Of a DNA stretch of 64,000 nucleotides, positions 1 to 10,967 are shown one piece after another. Each line of letters opens with the position of its first letter. The first letter of the stretch is position 1. The position numbers and the translations under genes were made by a program. The notes below the pieces were generated by a model that worked only from the letters and a program-made list of their open reading frames with translations, searched no databases and was not told the DNA's origin. Origin of the DNA: Leptospiraceae bacterium (GTDB lineage Bacteria > Spirochaetota > Leptospiria > Leptospirales > Leptospiraceae); NCBI GenBank assembly GCA_015075105.1, contig JABTUZ010000001.1:693001-757000 (forward strand), read 5' to 3'.

Positions 1-1395
1 GCATCTATTGTTACTGGAATTTTAAATATCAAAGGCAGAGATGTGGCTATTTACGGACACGACTTTACTCTTAGAGCAGGATCTATGGATGCCACGAATG
101 GAAGTAAACTCGCAAGACTATTGTATATGGCCGGAGAGCACGGGATTCCTGTCATAGGGATGAATGATTCAGCAGGTGCTTATGTTCCTGCTGGCGTGGG
201 AGGTCTTGACGGTTACAGTGAAGCGTTTACTGCACTTCGCAAAATAAGCGGAAAAGTTCCGAGTATCATGCTAATGTTCGGTTTTAATGCCGGTGGCGGG
301 TCATACCTTCCAAGGCAAGGCTCGTTTATGATTCAGTGCGAGAATACTTTTTTTGGATTAACCGGGCCCGGTGTAGTCAAGTCTGTTCTTGGTGAAGATG
401 TTACTGCGGATGATCTAGGGGGACCTAAGGTTCACGGTCAAAGTGGGGTAGTCGATCTGACTACCTCGGATGAGCTTGGATCGCTTAGGACTGCTTTGAG
501 ACTACTTAGCTATCTACCTGACAACAACCATTCTTTTGCTCCATTTCATCCTACCTCGGATCCATTGGATCGGTTTATTCACGAAGAAGATATTCTATTT
601 CGCAAAACTTTCAATTCACCGACAGGATTAAACACTCCTTTCGATATTACAATTTATTTACAACAAATTTGTGATCACGGTGCGTATTTTGAACTTCAAC
701 CTCAAAGATCCAGAAATTTGGTAACTGCGTTTGGTAGGATTGGTGGGCACGTAGTTGCTTTTATGGCAAATAATTCTGCGGTCAGTTCCGGACAAATTGA
801 TATAAACGCCGCAAAAAAAGGAGCCAGATTTGTACGATTTGCAAACCTTTACAATATACCTGTAATATTTTTAGAAGATACTACTGGATTCTTACCGGGT
901 AGAGATCAAGAGTCGGGTGGGATAGTATTAGAAGGAAGAAAACTTCTCGATTCGATTATTGATTTAAGAGTTCCAAGGATCACTCTAATTATTCGGAATG
1001 CTTTTGGAGGTGCTTACGCTACTTTCAATTCTTACTTTACCGGTGCAAGTATCGTATTCACCCTGCCTACTGCAAGAATTGCCGTTATGGGGCCTGCCGG
1101 AAAAGAGTATGTTTACAAAGACGAGATTTCCGGTATAAATAAAGATTACTCCGAGAATATGAAAAAAGGAATGAGTGAGACCGAAGCCAAATCTCTTAGG
1201 GATTCTAAACTTGCAGAATTGTCCATGCGTTATGAGAAAACTCTAATGAATCCGAAGGAGGCATTGTCCCTTGGATCGGTATCGAGTGTAGTTATGCCGG
1301 GTTATACAAGAAGTGTGCTTGGCAGAGAGTTAAATTATTTGATTAGTCATTACAAGCCGGAACCTATGTCCGGCGTTCAAAGGGAGTTCGAGTAA
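1..1395 (+). CDS. Acyl-CoA carboxylase carboxyltransferase subunit (5'-truncated by window edge)
   Basis: This would transfer the carboxyl group from carboxybiotin to an acyl-CoA (acetyl- or propionyl-CoA) in the cytoplasm. The frame is open to base 1, so the N-terminus lies outside the window; 464 residues are visible. The crotonase-like carboxyltransferase fold is recognisable from [17 protein letters not shown] and [13 protein letters not shown] in the N-terminal half and from [15 protein letters not shown] and [13 protein letters not shown] in the C-terminal half, where glycine-rich loops form the oxyanion holes. The stop codon overlaps the start of the biotin carboxylase gene by one base (TAATG), so the two are surely co-expressed as subunits of one carboxylase. 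Which acyl-CoA is used cannot be told from the sequence. Confidence 0.93.
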   Translation, partial: ASIVTGILNIKGRDVAIYGHDFTLRAGSMDATNGSKLARLLYMAGEHGIPVIGMNDSAGAYVPAGVGGLDGYSEAFTALRKISGKVPSIMLMFGFNAGGGSYLPRQGSFMIQCENTFFGLTGPGVVKSVLGEDVTADDLGGPKVHGQSGVVDLTTSDELGSLRTALRLLSYLPDNNHSFAPFHPTSDPLDRFIHEEDILFRKTFNSPTGLNTPFDITIYLQQICDHGAYFELQPQRSRNLVTAFGRIGGHVVAFMANNSAVSSGQIDINAAKKGARFVRFANLYNIPVIFLEDTTGFLPGRDQESGGIVLEGRKLLDSIIDLRVPRITLIIRNAFGGAYATFNSYFTGASIVFTLPTARIAVMGPAGKEYVYKDEISGINKDYSENMKKGMSETEAKSLRDSKLAELSMRYEKTLMNPKEALSLGSVSSVVMPGYTRSVLGRELNYLISHYKPEPMSGVQREFE

Positions 1396-4151
1396 TGTTT
1401 GATTTTGAAGGGAAAAAAATAAAATTTCACGAATCTGAGAATGAGTGGATTCGTTCGTTTGCTTTGGACAGCATCAAGTGTTTGATCGTTTGTCGCGGGC
1501 CGGTTAGAAAAGAGGCAATGGAAGTATTCGATGAAATCGGTGTAAAAGAATACGGTATCTTACTATCGGAGAAAGATAGTATTGTGTATTCGATGGCTTT
1601 GGCACCTGAGTTAAGAAAATTCCCCTATCAGGAAAATATCCATAGAGTTCCAGACTACATGGGTGCAGGAAAGGAAGAAAAAGAAGAGAGAATAAGGCAG
1701 ATTATAGATATCGCAGTTTCCAATAACTATACCCATATATTTGCGGGCTATGGATTTATGGCAGAAGACGCAGAGTTTATCGAAGCCATTGAGAAAAGTG
1801 GAGTTACATTTATGGGCCCCTCATCAAGTGTCGCAAGAAGGGCCGGAGCAAAAGATGAGGCAAAAAAATTAGCAAGAAGTTTGAACGTGTCAGTTACACC
1901 CGGTGTGGACAACGTATCTGCCCTTGCTCTGATTTCCAAATATTCAGACTCTAAGGGAATGGAAAAATTCGCTAAAGAGAATAATATAAACTTTCAGTAT
2001 GATTCAAAAATTTCTATCGAAGACAATGCAGAAAAACTTTTATACTCTTCTTATTCGGCATTAAAAGATGCAGTTTCTATTGCAGACTTGCAAAAAGAAG
2101 CACTAAAACAAAGTAACGAAATCTGGAACAAATATCCGGGCAAGAGAATTCGATTTAAATACATCGGAGGTGGTGGAGGAAAAGGGCAAAGAGTGATCTC
2201 TAAGCCTGAAGAAGTATCCGGTGCAGTTATGGAAATAATTGCAGAGTCCAAAGTAACCCAGGAAGGCTCTAACAGAAATTTCCTGATAGAATTGAATATT
2301 GAGAATACTCGCCACAATGAAATTCAGTCTATTGGAAATGGAGAATGGTGTGTGGCTCTTGGGGGGAGAGATTGTTCTTTGCAGATGCACGAGCAAAAAC
2401 TCTTGGAAATTTCTTTTACAAAAGAGCTTATGGAAAAAGAAATTCAAAATTGCACAGACATAAAAAAGAAAAAGATTTTAGAAAGTGATTTAAAAGTTCT
2501 ATTGGAAATGGAAGAGCAGTCTGAAGTCTTCGGTAGGGCAGTGCATTTGAATAGTGTTTCAACTTTTGAATCAATAGTCGAGGAAACGAATCATTTCTTT
2601 ATGGAGATGAATACAAGAATTCAAGTAGAGCACAGAGTAACCGAAATGGTGTATAAGTTAAAATTCACCAACCCCAAAAAGAACTCAGAATTTTTTATAG
2701 TAGAGAGCCTTATAGAAGCGATGGCGATTTTATCTCTACACGGTAAAAGACTTCCAAAACCTGAAAGAATAGTGAGAAATATTTCTGGTGGAGAAGTTAG
2801 GGTCAATGCGACTAACCAATCCCTTAGCCCTCATGCTGGTGGGATCATACAAACATGGTCGCCTCCGGTCCAGTATGAAATCAGAGATGATCAGGGAATC
2901 GGGTTACGGAATCCAGATACCGGGATTTTTATTCACTACAAACTCGCCGGTGCTTATGACTCAAATATTGCATTAATCGTAAGCTATGGAAATTCCAGAA
3001 AAGAAAATTTGGAGAGACTTAGCAATATCCTAAGAAGAACAGAGCTTAGAGGTGTTGATTTACAAACCAATATTCCTGTTCACTATGGGTTGATCAATTG
3101 GATACTCGGAAAGGACGTTATGTTCAAGCCTTCTACAAGATTCATGCAGTCTTACCTCGCAGCTGTTGGAGCTTTAGAATCCAAGGTAAAAGATCTAGAC
3201 TTAGAAATTGCATGGAAAGAAACTCAAAATAGTGTTAAGAAAAATAAACCCAATGCTTTGAAATCTTTAAACAGGAAGCACACTCTAACTATCCGTCCAA
3301 TAGAGAAACTTTTATCTTCTCCTCATCTATTGGCAGGATTTTTAGGATTTCACGAAAACTACTCTTGGAAAATTTCCGATGGGAAGGCAGAGTTTTTAAG
3401 GAATCCAGTTTTAATTTTGAATGATTTATACTATTATTTGAATTTAGAAGATGTAGAAAATAAACTCCCTTGTGATAAAATTTGGGATCACGATAAATTG
3501 ATTTTAAATAACGCAATTTCTTTCTACGAGAAAATAGAAAATTTGATTGGTAAAAACGAGAAATTCTCTGATTTAGAAAAAATATTTTCAAAAACAGAAA
3601 GTCCAAATTCTGAAAAAATTTCTAATGAGCTTTGGGGAAAGTGCAGGGCTTCTCACAAAGGATTTCAGGTAGGAATGGAGTTACTTCTTATGCTTCCCAA
3701 GGTCGGTATTTTGTCTAAGTTTTATGAGTTAGGAATTGACGATGAGTTGGGTGCAATCATTCCACAACAATTTTTAGAAGAGACTTCCAGAGAAAAATTT
3801 ATTAAATTTTTGTCTCCTCCTCCTAAAGCAAAATCCGATGAAATAGTTGCTCCTATGGGCGGAATGTTCTATTCCAAAGAAGCTCCTAACTTGCCGGAGT
3901 TAATAAAAGTAGGAGACTCTTTTAGTGCAGGGCAGCCTCTTTTTATTATTGAAGTGATGAAGATGTTTAACAAGATTTCAGTTCCTTTTAGCGGTAAAAT
4001 TATTCAGAGCCTAATGGAAAATTCTGATGGAAAAATCGTAACCAAGGGTCAGACTCTTTTTAAAGTAGAGCCGGACGAGGTTGTAAAAGAGGAAACCGAA
4101 GAAGAAATAATACAAAGAAAGAAAAAAGTTACACTTGAATTACTAGGATAG
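1395..4151 (+). CDS. Biotin carboxylase fused to biotin carboxyl carrier domain
   Basis: This is an ATP-dependent biotin carboxylase that carries its own biotin domain, so it supplies carboxybiotin to the carboxyltransferase encoded just upstream. The order is an N-terminal biotin carboxylase domain, an ATP-grasp with the glycine-rich loop IGGGGGKGQRV, the FMEMNTRIQVEHRVTEM active-site block, a biotin carboxylase C-terminal domain, a poorly recognisable linker (about residues 590-830) and a biotinyl domain near 835-905 with EVMKM; Lys856 is the likely biotinylated residue. At 918 aa it is much longer than the stand-alone AccC (about 450). An extra segment of about 60 residues sits between the PGVDN motif and the glycine loop. 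The gene ends exactly where cheB ends on the other strand. Confidence 0.92.
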   Translation: MFDFEGKKIKFHESENEWIRSFALDSIKCLIVCRGPVRKEAMEVFDEIGVKEYGILLSEKDSIVYSMALAPELRKFPYQENIHRVPDYMGAGKEEKEERIRQIIDIAVSNNYTHIFAGYGFMAEDAEFIEAIEKSGVTFMGPSSSVARRAGAKDEAKKLARSLNVSVTPGVDNVSALALISKYSDSKGMEKFAKENNINFQYDSKISIEDNAEKLLYSSYSALKDAVSIADLQKEALKQSNEIWNKYPGKRIRFKYIGGGGGKGQRVISKPEEVSGAVMEIIAESKVTQEGSNRNFLIELNIENTRHNEIQSIGNGEWCVALGGRDCSLQMHEQKLLEISFTKELMEKEIQNCTDIKKKKILESDLKVLLEMEEQSEVFGRAVHLNSVSTFESIVEETNHFFMEMNTRIQVEHRVTEMVYKLKFTNPKKNSEFFIVESLIEAMAILSLHGKRLPKPERIVRNISGGEVRVNATNQSLSPHAGGIIQTWSPPVQYEIRDDQGIGLRNPDTGIFIHYKLAGAYDSNIALIVSYGNSRKENLERLSNILRRTELRGVDLQTNIPVHYGLINWILGKDVMFKPSTRFMQSYLAAVGALESKVKDLDLEIAWKETQNSVKKNKPNALKSLNRKHTLTIRPIEKLLSSPHLLAGFLGFHENYSWKISDGKAEFLRNPVLILNDLYYYLNLEDVENKLPCDKIWDHDKLILNNAISFYEKIENLIGKNEKFSDLEKIFSKTESPNSEKISNELWGKCRASHKGFQVGMELLLMLPKVGILSKFYELGIDDELGAIIPQQFLEETSREKFIKFLSPPPKAKSDEIVAPMGGMFYSKEAPNLPELIKVGDSFSAGQPLFIIEVMKMFNKISVPFSGKIIQSLMENSDGKIVTKGQTLFKVEPDEVVKEETEEEIIQRKKKVTLELLG

Positions 4152-5222
4152 TTATTCTCCAAACTTCACTATTTCTGAGGGTAGGTTATAGAGTGGGGCA
4201 GTTTTTTCTACTGCACCTTTCTTGATTGCTTCTTTCGGCATACCGAACACAACAGAGGTTTCTTCGTCTTGTGCAATTGTACTTGAACCGGATTGGAGCA
4301 TTTCGAGTAATCCTGAGGCTCCATCGTCTCCCATTCCAGTCATGATTATACCGAGTGCGTTCTTTCCGGCAGATTTTGCAACAGATCGAAATAGTACATC
4401 TACCGAGGGTCTGTGTCTTGATACGAGGGGGCCATCTATTATTTCTATATGGTACTGCGCACCACTTCTTTTTAGAACCATGTGTTTATTTCCGGGTGCA
4501 ATGAGTGCTCTGCCGCTCACGACCCTGTCTAAGTGAGAGCCTTCCTTCACTTCTATATTGCAGATATTGTTTAGCCTATTCGCAAAAGCTAATGTAAATT
4601 TTTCAGGCATGTGTTGGACGATGACTATTCCCGGGCTTGTCACAGGGAGTTTTGTAAGTATTGCTTCTAAGGCTTGAGTCCCTCCTGTAGAAGTTCCAAT
4701 AGCTACAATTTTATCTGTAGTGATAAAATTCGGTACACCACCTCCTGTGTGTTTTAAGATAACATCTGCAGTATTTTTTTGGAAAACAATTCCATGACTT
4801 GGAAAATTCATTTTGGACAGATTGGCATGGGATGCAGCTTTAATAGAGTCTATAAGTTCGTCACTTGATTCATTCAGAAAATTTTTTAGACCTACTTTGG
4901 GTTTTGTAATTATTTCTACTGCCCCTCCAGAGAGTGCAAGCATTGTAGTTTCAGAATTTTCTTCTGTGAGAGTAGAGCAGATTACTACAGGAGTAGGTTT
5001 TTCTTGCATGATTTTTTTTAAAAAACTAATCCCATCCATTCGTGGCATTTCTATATCCAGTACGATTACGTCCGGCCAAGAGTTTTTCATTTTATCTAAT
5101 GCAAAAATCGGATCTGGTGCGGTGAAAAGTAATTCTAATTCAGAGTCTGTACGAATAATTTCGCTTAGTACTTGACGTACTACCGCAGAGTCATCTATGA
5201 TTGCCACTTTAATTTTTTTCAT
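4152..5222 (-). CDS. cheB: Chemotaxis response regulator protein-glutamate methylesterase CheB
   Basis: CheB removes methyl groups (and deamidates glutamines) on chemoreceptors, and is activated when CheA phosphorylates its receiver domain. The protein of 356 aa has an N-terminal receiver with the acidic pair Asp10/Asp11 and phosphoacceptor Asp56 ([11 protein letters not shown]). The C-terminal methylesterase domain has the triad Ser178 (GTSTGG), His204 (VQHMP) and an Asp in GMGDDGA near 299. It is the last gene of the chemotaxis operon, three bases after cheD. Its stop codon directly abuts the stop of the convergent biotin carboxylase gene. Confidence 0.97.
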   Translation of the reverse strand: MKKIKVAIIDDSAVVRQVLSEIIRTDSELELLFTAPDPIFALDKMKNSWPDVIVLDIEMPRMDGISFLKKIMQEKPTPVVICSTLTEENSETTMLALSGGAVEIITKPKVGLKNFLNESSDELIDSIKAASHANLSKMNFPSHGIVFQKNTADVILKHTGGGVPNFITTDKIVAIGTSTGGTQALEAILTKLPVTSPGIVIVQHMPEKFTLAFANRLNNICNIEVKEGSHLDRVVSGRALIAPGNKHMVLKRSGAQYHIEIIDGPLVSRHRPSVDVLFRSVAKSAGKNALGIIMTGMGDDGASGLLEMLQSGSSTIAQDEETSVVFGMPKEAIKKGAVEKTAPLYNLPSEIVKFGE

Positions 5223-5225
5223 TGT

Positions 5226-5753
5226 TTATTCGTTTGTCTCTTGTCTTTTTAGCCATACGTTACCACTCCATAAATCAAAATGAAGTCTTCTGTGTCTTGT
5301 GCCACCAAGATTTTCACTCGTAACATTCAGTCTAAATGTTTCTACCAATTGTCTGGCTTTTTCTATATTCCTTGTTCCCATGTCTTGGAGACGAATAAAA
5401 TCTGTATTTTCGGATTGTTTGTTTATTCTCAAATTCATATCAGAAAACATACTCGCACCTCCAAATAGTTTTACCTTGTACTCTTGAGGTTTTGTATTGG
5501 CTCTTTCTATCTCGATTAAAAACATCTCCATAGCTTCATCGGCATATCTCCCGTCAAGTCGATTTTCAAGATTTCGCCTAACGCCCCTACTTGGGAGCAT
5601 ATAGTGGCACATTCCACCAATCTTTAAGTAAGGATGCCACAAACAAAATGAAACACAAGACCCAAGCAGTGTCCTTATTCTGGTTTCAGAATCGCCCCAA
5701 TAGAAATCACCCGGTTGCAAGAATACGTCAAGAATATTTTCTGGTAGATTCAT
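5226..5753 (-). CDS. cheD: Chemoreceptor glutamine deamidase CheD
   Basis: CheD deamidates glutamines on chemoreceptors and in several bacteria also works with CheC or CheY. The 175-aa protein shows the family's catalytic cysteine in LLGSCVSFCLWHP and the following catalytic histidine in GGMCHYMLPS. The family motif VKLFGGASMF occurs in the middle. It overlaps the end of cheR by four bases and lies three bases before cheB. No CheC or CheX is encoded in the visible operon, so its usual partner would have to be elsewhere. Confidence 0.94.
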   Translation of the reverse strand: MNLPENILDVFLQPGDFYWGDSETRIRTLLGSCVSFCLWHPYLKIGGMCHYMLPSRGVRRNLENRLDGRYADEAMEMFLIEIERANTKPQEYKVKLFGGASMFSDMNLRINKQSENTDFIRLQDMGTRNIEKARQLVETFRLNVTSENLGGTRHRRLHFDLWSGNVWLKRQETNE

Positions 5754-6556
5754 TTCTTTTGATAGATGGTAGGTTTTATATTTTTCAGGCTGTCTGTGAT
5801 TCCGAAAAGTGTTTCAGAATGTCCTATAAAAAGATAGCCCTTGTCTTCTATTGTAGGCAAGATATTTTCGATGATTTTTTTTCTTGTATCGTTATCGAAG
5901 TAGATCATCACATTTCTTAAAAATACTACGTTGAATTTTCCTATATCAGGGAGTGGCTCATTTAAATTGATTTGATAGAAATGAACTTTGGATTTGATTT
6001 CGTTGATTATTTTTAGGTGTCCTTCCTGTGCATTGACTCCTCTTAAGCAATATTTTTTTAAGTAGTTTTTTGGAATTCCGGTGGACTTTGATAATAAATA
6101 AATCCCTTTTTTTGCTTTCTCTAAAATCCGAATGCTTATATCAGAGCCTATAATTTCCCAGGGGGTGTGTCCCAATTTTTCGGAAAGAATCATGGCTATA
6201 CTATAGGCTTCTTCACCCGATGAGGACGCAGCACTCCATACTCTGAAGTTTTTCAAAGAGTAGGGGTTTTGAAGTATTTCATTTTTTAAAAAATCGAAGT
6301 GGATTTGCTCTCTAAAAAAATAGGTTTCGTTTGTGGTGAGTAAATCGACTAAAATCTGGCTTTCTTCCGGGTAGGAATTGCTTTCAATTAATTTGTAATA
6401 TTCTAAATACGTGTTAAGATCAAAATGTCGAATTCTTTTTGCAAGACGATTTGATATTAGAGCTTTCTTGGCTTCCGACATACTGATTCCTGCTTTTTCA
6501 TAAATCAGTTTTTGGAATAGCTTGAATTCTCTATCAGTTAATTCCGGGAATTCCAT
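5750..6556 (-). CDS. cheR: Chemotaxis protein methyltransferase CheR
   Basis: CheR uses S-adenosylmethionine to methylate glutamates of chemoreceptors, opposing CheB. The 268-aa protein has the all-alpha N-terminal CheR domain and a C-terminal SAM-binding domain, seen in FRVWSAASSSGEEAYSIAM (SAM loop) and NVVFLRNVMIYFDNDTRKK. Length is normal for the family and no TPR extension is present. It sits 14 bases after cheW and overlaps cheD by four bases. Confidence 0.96.
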   Translation of the reverse strand: MEFPELTDREFKLFQKLIYEKAGISMSEAKKALISNRLAKRIRHFDLNTYLEYYKLIESNSYPEESQILVDLLTTNETYFFREQIHFDFLKNEILQNPYSLKNFRVWSAASSSGEEAYSIAMILSEKLGHTPWEIIGSDISIRILEKAKKGIYLLSKSTGIPKNYLKKYCLRGVNAQEGHLKIINEIKSKVHFYQINLNEPLPDIGKFNVVFLRNVMIYFDNDTRKKIIENILPTIEDKGYLFIGHSETLFGITDSLKNIKPTIYQKK

Positions 6557-6570
6557 TGAGTCGAGGATTC

Positions 6571-7089
6571 TTAAGCTTCTTGTCGAATTTCTTTTGTAAG
6601 ATTTGTTTTTTCTTCTATAACCGCAAGCTCACTTGTAGATAAAACTTTGTTTACATTCAATAGAATAATAAACTTTCCGTCAATCTTCCCCATTCCGTAA
6701 ATGAAATCTATTTGAATTTTTGTTCCAAAGGAAGGAGGAGGCTCTATTTCTGATGGAGTAATATCGATCACTTCGTTTACAGAGTCAACCAAAACACCTA
6801 TATCTAATTTTTCGTTGGAAAATTTTGCTTCAATAATCACGATACAGGTTTTTTTTGTGATCGGGGTTTGTTCTTGACCAAATCTTACACTCATATCAAT
6901 TACAGGGACTACATTTCCTCTGAGATTGATGACCCCCCTGATAAATGGGGGCATCATTGGGACAAAGGTCAGCCCACCGTATTCTATAATCTCTTTGATG
7001 TGCAGTATTCCTATTCCAAAAACTTCTCCGCCGAGCATGAAGGTGAGAAATTGGTTTTCGTCGTATTTTTTTTCTTCCATTTCTTTCAC
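6571..7089 (-). CDS. cheW: Chemotaxis scaffold protein CheW
   Basis: CheW bridges chemoreceptors and CheA in the polar signalling array. This is a single CheW-like domain of 172 aa with the typical FMLGGEVFGIGILHIKEI start and the conserved PPFIRGVINLRGNVVPVID segment. A short polar extension follows the domain. The start codon lies directly after the mcp stop codon on the same strand. Confidence 0.95.
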   Translation of the reverse strand: MKEMEEKKYDENQFLTFMLGGEVFGIGILHIKEIIEYGGLTFVPMMPPFIRGVINLRGNVVPVIDMSVRFGQEQTPITKKTCIVIIEAKFSNEKLDIGVLVDSVNEVIDITPSEIEPPPSFGTKIQIDFIYGMGKIDGKFIILLNVNKVLSTSELAVIEEKTNLTKEIRQEA

Positions 7090-8751
7090 CTAAAATTTTT
7101 CAAAATCATCTTCGTTATCGTCTGTATGAGATGGATGTACTACTGGAGTTTTTTTAGCTACTGGTTGAGGCTTCTTTGTAGTTTCCGGGTGAGCAAAATT
7201 AGACACTTTTTTATAGACTTCCTTTTTCCCTTTGAATGTAGAATGTTCTGTCTCGTCTGAAATTTTGAAAAACTCCATACTTTGTTTTAGACTTTCTGCT
7301 TGACTGGACAATTCTTCTGCAGTGGAGGCAAGCTCTTCAGATGCAGACGCATTTTGTTGTGTAACTTGATCTATTTGCCCCATTGCCTTATTCAATTGAC
7401 TTACGCCGGAAGACTGCTCTTCACTCGATGCTGCAATTTCTTGAACAAGGTCTGCAGTTTTGTTGATTGCGGGTACGATTTCCTGAATCAGGCTGCCTGC
7501 TTTTTCTGCGATTTGAACGCTTGAGCCTGCAAGTCCTGAAATCTCATTTGCTGCAATTTGACTTCTTTCTGCGAGTTTTCTAACTTCACTTGCAACTACA
7601 GCAAAACCTTTTCCGTGTTCACCGGCTCTTGCTGCTTCAATGGCTGCGTTTAGTGCGAGTAGGTTAGTTTGATAGGCAATGTCTTCTACTATTCCTATTT
7701 TTTCTGCGATAAGTCTCATTGCTTTTACTGTTTCTTGAACTGAATTTCCACCTTCTAAACCGTCTTTGGCTGCCTTAGTTGCAATGGAGTCGGTTTGTTT
7801 TGCGTTTGTGGCGTTTTGATTGATGGTAGCACCCATTTCTTCGAGAGAGGCACTCGTCTCTTCTACGCTTGCTGCTTGCTCTGATGTGGATTGGGATAGA
7901 GACTGAACGGTTGCGGAAACTTCCTCTGCCGCAGAAGATAGGGTTTCTGCATTTGCCCTCACTTCAGTAACAATCTTAGATAACTTCACTACCATGTTTC
8001 TCATAGCATATAGAACGCTTACAGAATCGTTCTTTTTTATCTGAACATCTATAGTCAAATCTCCGCCTGATACTTTATTTGCTATTTCGGCTACATACTC
8101 AGGCTCTCCACCGATTTGGGTGACTATATTTCTTGTTAAGAATAGAGCTGCGATAATTGCAAGAAAGACCGCAAGGATTGTCACACCGATTAAAATTTTT
8201 AGAGATAGCTGGAAGGTTTCCTGTGCTTCTCTTCCGCTAACATTTACAAGCTCTCCTTGAAAATCAGATAGGGCTTTTGCACTTTCTTGGTAGGCTCGTA
8301 AAACAGGGCGAAGGTCTGTTTGTAGATAGGTTCTTGCGTCTTCTGTTTTCCCTGACTCGACAAAAGCAATTATGGCATTTTGACCTTCAACGTATTTTAC
8401 TCTGCTTTCTATAATTTTTTGGAGTAGCTCTTTGGCTTTTGGATTGGTGATAGTCTCTTTTAGTTTCTCAATGATTTCGCCTAATTTCCCTCTGACTTCT
8501 AAAACCCTTTCTTTTTGTTTTAATTGTTCTTCTTTAGTTTGAGCTAGTACCATGTTTCTGATACTGATTCCGATTTCTCCTGAGTAATTCGTTATATCCA
8601 TGGCAAGTTGTGCCCTTGGCCATCTTTGCTTTGTAATTACGTCTATAATATCGTTTAATTCTCTTAACTTGGAAATTCCTAAATATGCATTGATAAGTAA
8701 AAGTACAATTACCACCAAAAACCCTAATGCAAGTTTGACCGCTAATTTCAT
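7090..8751 (-). CDS. Methyl-accepting chemotaxis protein
   Basis: This is a transmembrane chemoreceptor of 553 aa. A membrane segment lies at about residues 7-25 and a second at about 185-207, enclosing a roughly 160-residue helical sensor domain of the four-helix-bundle type. A HAMP domain follows, then a long signalling coiled coil. The highly conserved hairpin tip is visible in [20 protein letters not shown] followed by [20 protein letters not shown]. The C-terminus ends in an acidic tail ([10 protein letters not shown]) without the aromatic NWETF-type pentapeptide that recruits CheR in enterobacteria. It overlaps cheA by four bases, so it is probably the receptor served by this operon. 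The ligand is unknown. Confidence 0.95.
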   Translation of the reverse strand: MKLAVKLALGFLVVIVLLLINAYLGISKLRELNDIIDVITKQRWPRAQLAMDITNYSGEIGISIRNMVLAQTKEEQLKQKERVLEVRGKLGEIIEKLKETITNPKAKELLQKIIESRVKYVEGQNAIIAFVESGKTEDARTYLQTDLRPVLRAYQESAKALSDFQGELVNVSGREAQETFQLSLKILIGVTILAVFLAIIAALFLTRNIVTQIGGEPEYVAEIANKVSGGDLTIDVQIKKNDSVSVLYAMRNMVVKLSKIVTEVRANAETLSSAAEEVSATVQSLSQSTSEQAASVEETSASLEEMGATINQNATNAKQTDSIATKAAKDGLEGGNSVQETVKAMRLIAEKIGIVEDIAYQTNLLALNAAIEAARAGEHGKGFAVVASEVRKLAERSQIAANEISGLAGSSVQIAEKAGSLIQEIVPAINKTADLVQEIAASSEEQSSGVSQLNKAMGQIDQVTQQNASASEELASTAEELSSQAESLKQSMEFFKISDETEHSTFKGKKEVYKKVSNFAHPETTKKPQPVAKKTPVVHPSHTDDNEDDFEKF

Positions 8752-10967
8752 TGTTTTTCTCCTATTTGTTGACCTTCTAAATCTTTTTGAAAATTTAATG
8801 ATTCATTTTTTACTGCAATTTCAATTAGTACAGGAATATCTAAAATCATCGCAACCTCACCAGTCCCAAGAATTGTTGATCCACTGATTCCTTTTAGATT
8901 GCCGAATATTTTACCAAGTGGTTTGATCACCGTTTGGATTTCTCCAGATAGCTTATCTACCAATAGTCCTGCTTTTTTATCACCGTATTGAACTACTACA
9001 ATATTGCCTTTCTTTTTTTCAGATTCCTTGTTTAGGAAAATTTCTGACATTCTTACAAACGGTAAAAGCTCTCCACGCAAATTGATATAATTTCTTTTTC
9101 TGTTTTCGTCTTCTGTAAATTCAAGGCATTCAACCACCATTTCGAGTGGTAGCACGTAGTGTCTTGAGTCCACTTCTACTGCAAATCCGTCTATGATAGC
9201 CAAAGTGAGTGGGAGACGAACTTTGAAAGTAGTGCCTTTTCCTTTTACGCTTTCTACCACGACAGACCCACGAAGTGAGTCAATATTCTTTTGAACTACA
9301 TCGAGTCCTACACCTCTTCCGGAAATATCTGTGATTTTTTCTGCTGTAGAAAATCCGGGTAAAAATAAAAAGGAATAAATTTCTTTTTCTGAATAGTTTG
9401 AATCTTTTGCAACTCCGTTTGAGATTGCTTTTTGTAGAATTTTATCTGAGTCGAGACCTCTACCGTCGTCTATGACTTCTATCACTATTCCACCTGTATC
9501 GTGGTATGCGTTTAGTTTTAGAGTGCCTTTTTCTGGTTTACCGTTTCTGATTCTTTCTTCTACAGACTCTAAGCCGTGGTCTATTGCGTTACGAATTAAG
9601 TGTAGTAGTGGGTCACCTATTTTTTCGATTACAGTCTTGTCTAATTCTGTTTCTCCGCCTGTAGTCACAAAGTGAATATCTTTTCCTAGATTTTGACCTA
9701 TATCTCTTACTACTCTTTGGAATCGACTGAATGTAGATCCGATTTGAACCATTCTGATTCTGAGTGCGTTATCTCTGATTTCACCGATGAGTCTGGAAAT
9801 TATATATGAGGATTCTACCAGATCGGAGTCTTTATTTTTTGTTGCAATCTGGGTCATGTTAGCGCCTGCAATCACAAGCTCTCCAACTAGATTTATGAGT
9901 GAGTCTAATTTTTCCGAGTCTATTCTAATAGATTTATTTTCTGATAAGTGAAGGTCTTTGTCTTTTTTTTTCGTGAATAAGTCTATTTCTTCTTCGTGGA
10001 TTTCATCTGTTTTAACCATTAAGGATACGTCTGTATCAATTTCTCTGGTAGGTAGTTCTGTAGCTATGTTAGTCGGGGAGGTTGATAACTTTTCGGAGAG
10101 TACTTTTTGAATTTCTTCCCATTCTGTTTCGTCTAACGCTTTAATATATGTTAAGTAAGAGTGAATTTTTTCTTTTGGCTCGGACAGGGAAGAAAGAAAC
10201 TTAGAAAATTCGTTTATTGTGGATCCGGGCTTTAGAATATGTAGTATTGAATCTCCCTGTAAAAATTCAAAAACATTTTCTATTGTAGCTTTGTCTGCGT
10301 CTGTTTGCAGTTGGATTTCAAAACCGATATAACAATTTTCTGGATCCATATTTTTCCTGTCCGGTATATCCTCTGTAAGAGTTACAAGGTTGGCTATTGT
10401 GCCAATTTCGTTTAAGTAATTTATAAAAGAAAAAGGGTCTAATCCATTTTTTAAAATACTCGGATTGAATCGAATGGAAATATGGAAGTTTGTGCCTTGA
10501 GTTTTTTTTGAGTTGTCTATCGGGGTGGTACTTTTTTGCAACTCTACTTCTGGCTCTTTTTCATTGGATTGAGTTTCCAGATCAAAATTTTGATTTAGTT
10601 TTCGTAAAAGACTTTTCCCTAACTTGATTGTATCCGGGGCAATTTCTGTATTCAGGGATGCGTGCTCGATTAGATCAGATATATGATCCCTGCACTCCAA
10701 CAATACTCCAATGGATTCTTTTTTTAGATTTTTTTTCCCGGATCTTACAAGCTCTAAAACATTTTCAACTACATGTGTAAAATCCACTACGTCTTTGTAT
10801 CCGAAAATCCCTGCCGAGCCTTTGATTGTGTGAATTGCCCGAAACAGCGCATTCAGAGAATTTTCGTCTCCCTCACCGGATTCTATATCCAAAAGAATTG
10901 TCTCCATCTGTTGGAGAAGCTCGCTCGACTCTGCTATGAATGTATCTTTGATCTCGTCTAAATTCAT
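8748..10967 (-). CDS. cheA: Chemotaxis histidine kinase CheA
   Basis: CheA autophosphorylates in response to receptor state and passes phosphate to CheY and CheB. The 739-aa protein begins with an Hpt domain whose phosphoacceptor is His46 in [12 protein letters not shown] variable region around 155-265 resembles a P2 regulator-docking domain. Dimerisation and ATPase domains follow, with the N box [11 protein letters not shown] and G boxes DDGRGLD and [10 protein letters not shown] CheW-like regulatory domain forms the C-terminus. It overlaps both neighbours by four bases (STAS gene upstream, mcp downstream). Confidence 0.97.
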   Translation of the reverse strand: MNLDEIKDTFIAESSELLQQMETILLDIESGEGDENSLNALFRAIHTIKGSAGIFGYKDVVDFTHVVENVLELVRSGKKNLKKESIGVLLECRDHISDLIEHASLNTEIAPDTIKLGKSLLRKLNQNFDLETQSNEKEPEVELQKSTTPIDNSKKTQGTNFHISIRFNPSILKNGLDPFSFINYLNEIGTIANLVTLTEDIPDRKNMDPENCYIGFEIQLQTDADKATIENVFEFLQGDSILHILKPGSTINEFSKFLSSLSEPKEKIHSYLTYIKALDETEWEEIQKVLSEKLSTSPTNIATELPTREIDTDVSLMVKTDEIHEEEIDLFTKKKDKDLHLSENKSIRIDSEKLDSLINLVGELVIAGANMTQIATKNKDSDLVESSYIISRLIGEIRDNALRIRMVQIGSTFSRFQRVVRDIGQNLGKDIHFVTTGGETELDKTVIEKIGDPLLHLIRNAIDHGLESVEERIRNGKPEKGTLKLNAYHDTGGIVIEVIDDGRGLDSDKILQKAISNGVAKDSNYSEKEIYSFLFLPGFSTAEKITDISGRGVGLDVVQKNIDSLRGSVVVESVKGKGTTFKVRLPLTLAIIDGFAVEVDSRHYVLPLEMVVECLEFTEDENRKRNYINLRGELLPFVRMSEIFLNKESEKKKGNIVVVQYGDKKAGLLVDKLSGEIQTVIKPLGKIFGNLKGISGSTILGTGEVAMILDIPVLIEIAVKNESLNFQKDLEGQQIGEKQ

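Noticed and set aside
5591-5920. Plus-strand frame over the cheD/cheR junction
   Set aside because: It is a shadow of two well-supported minus-strand genes.
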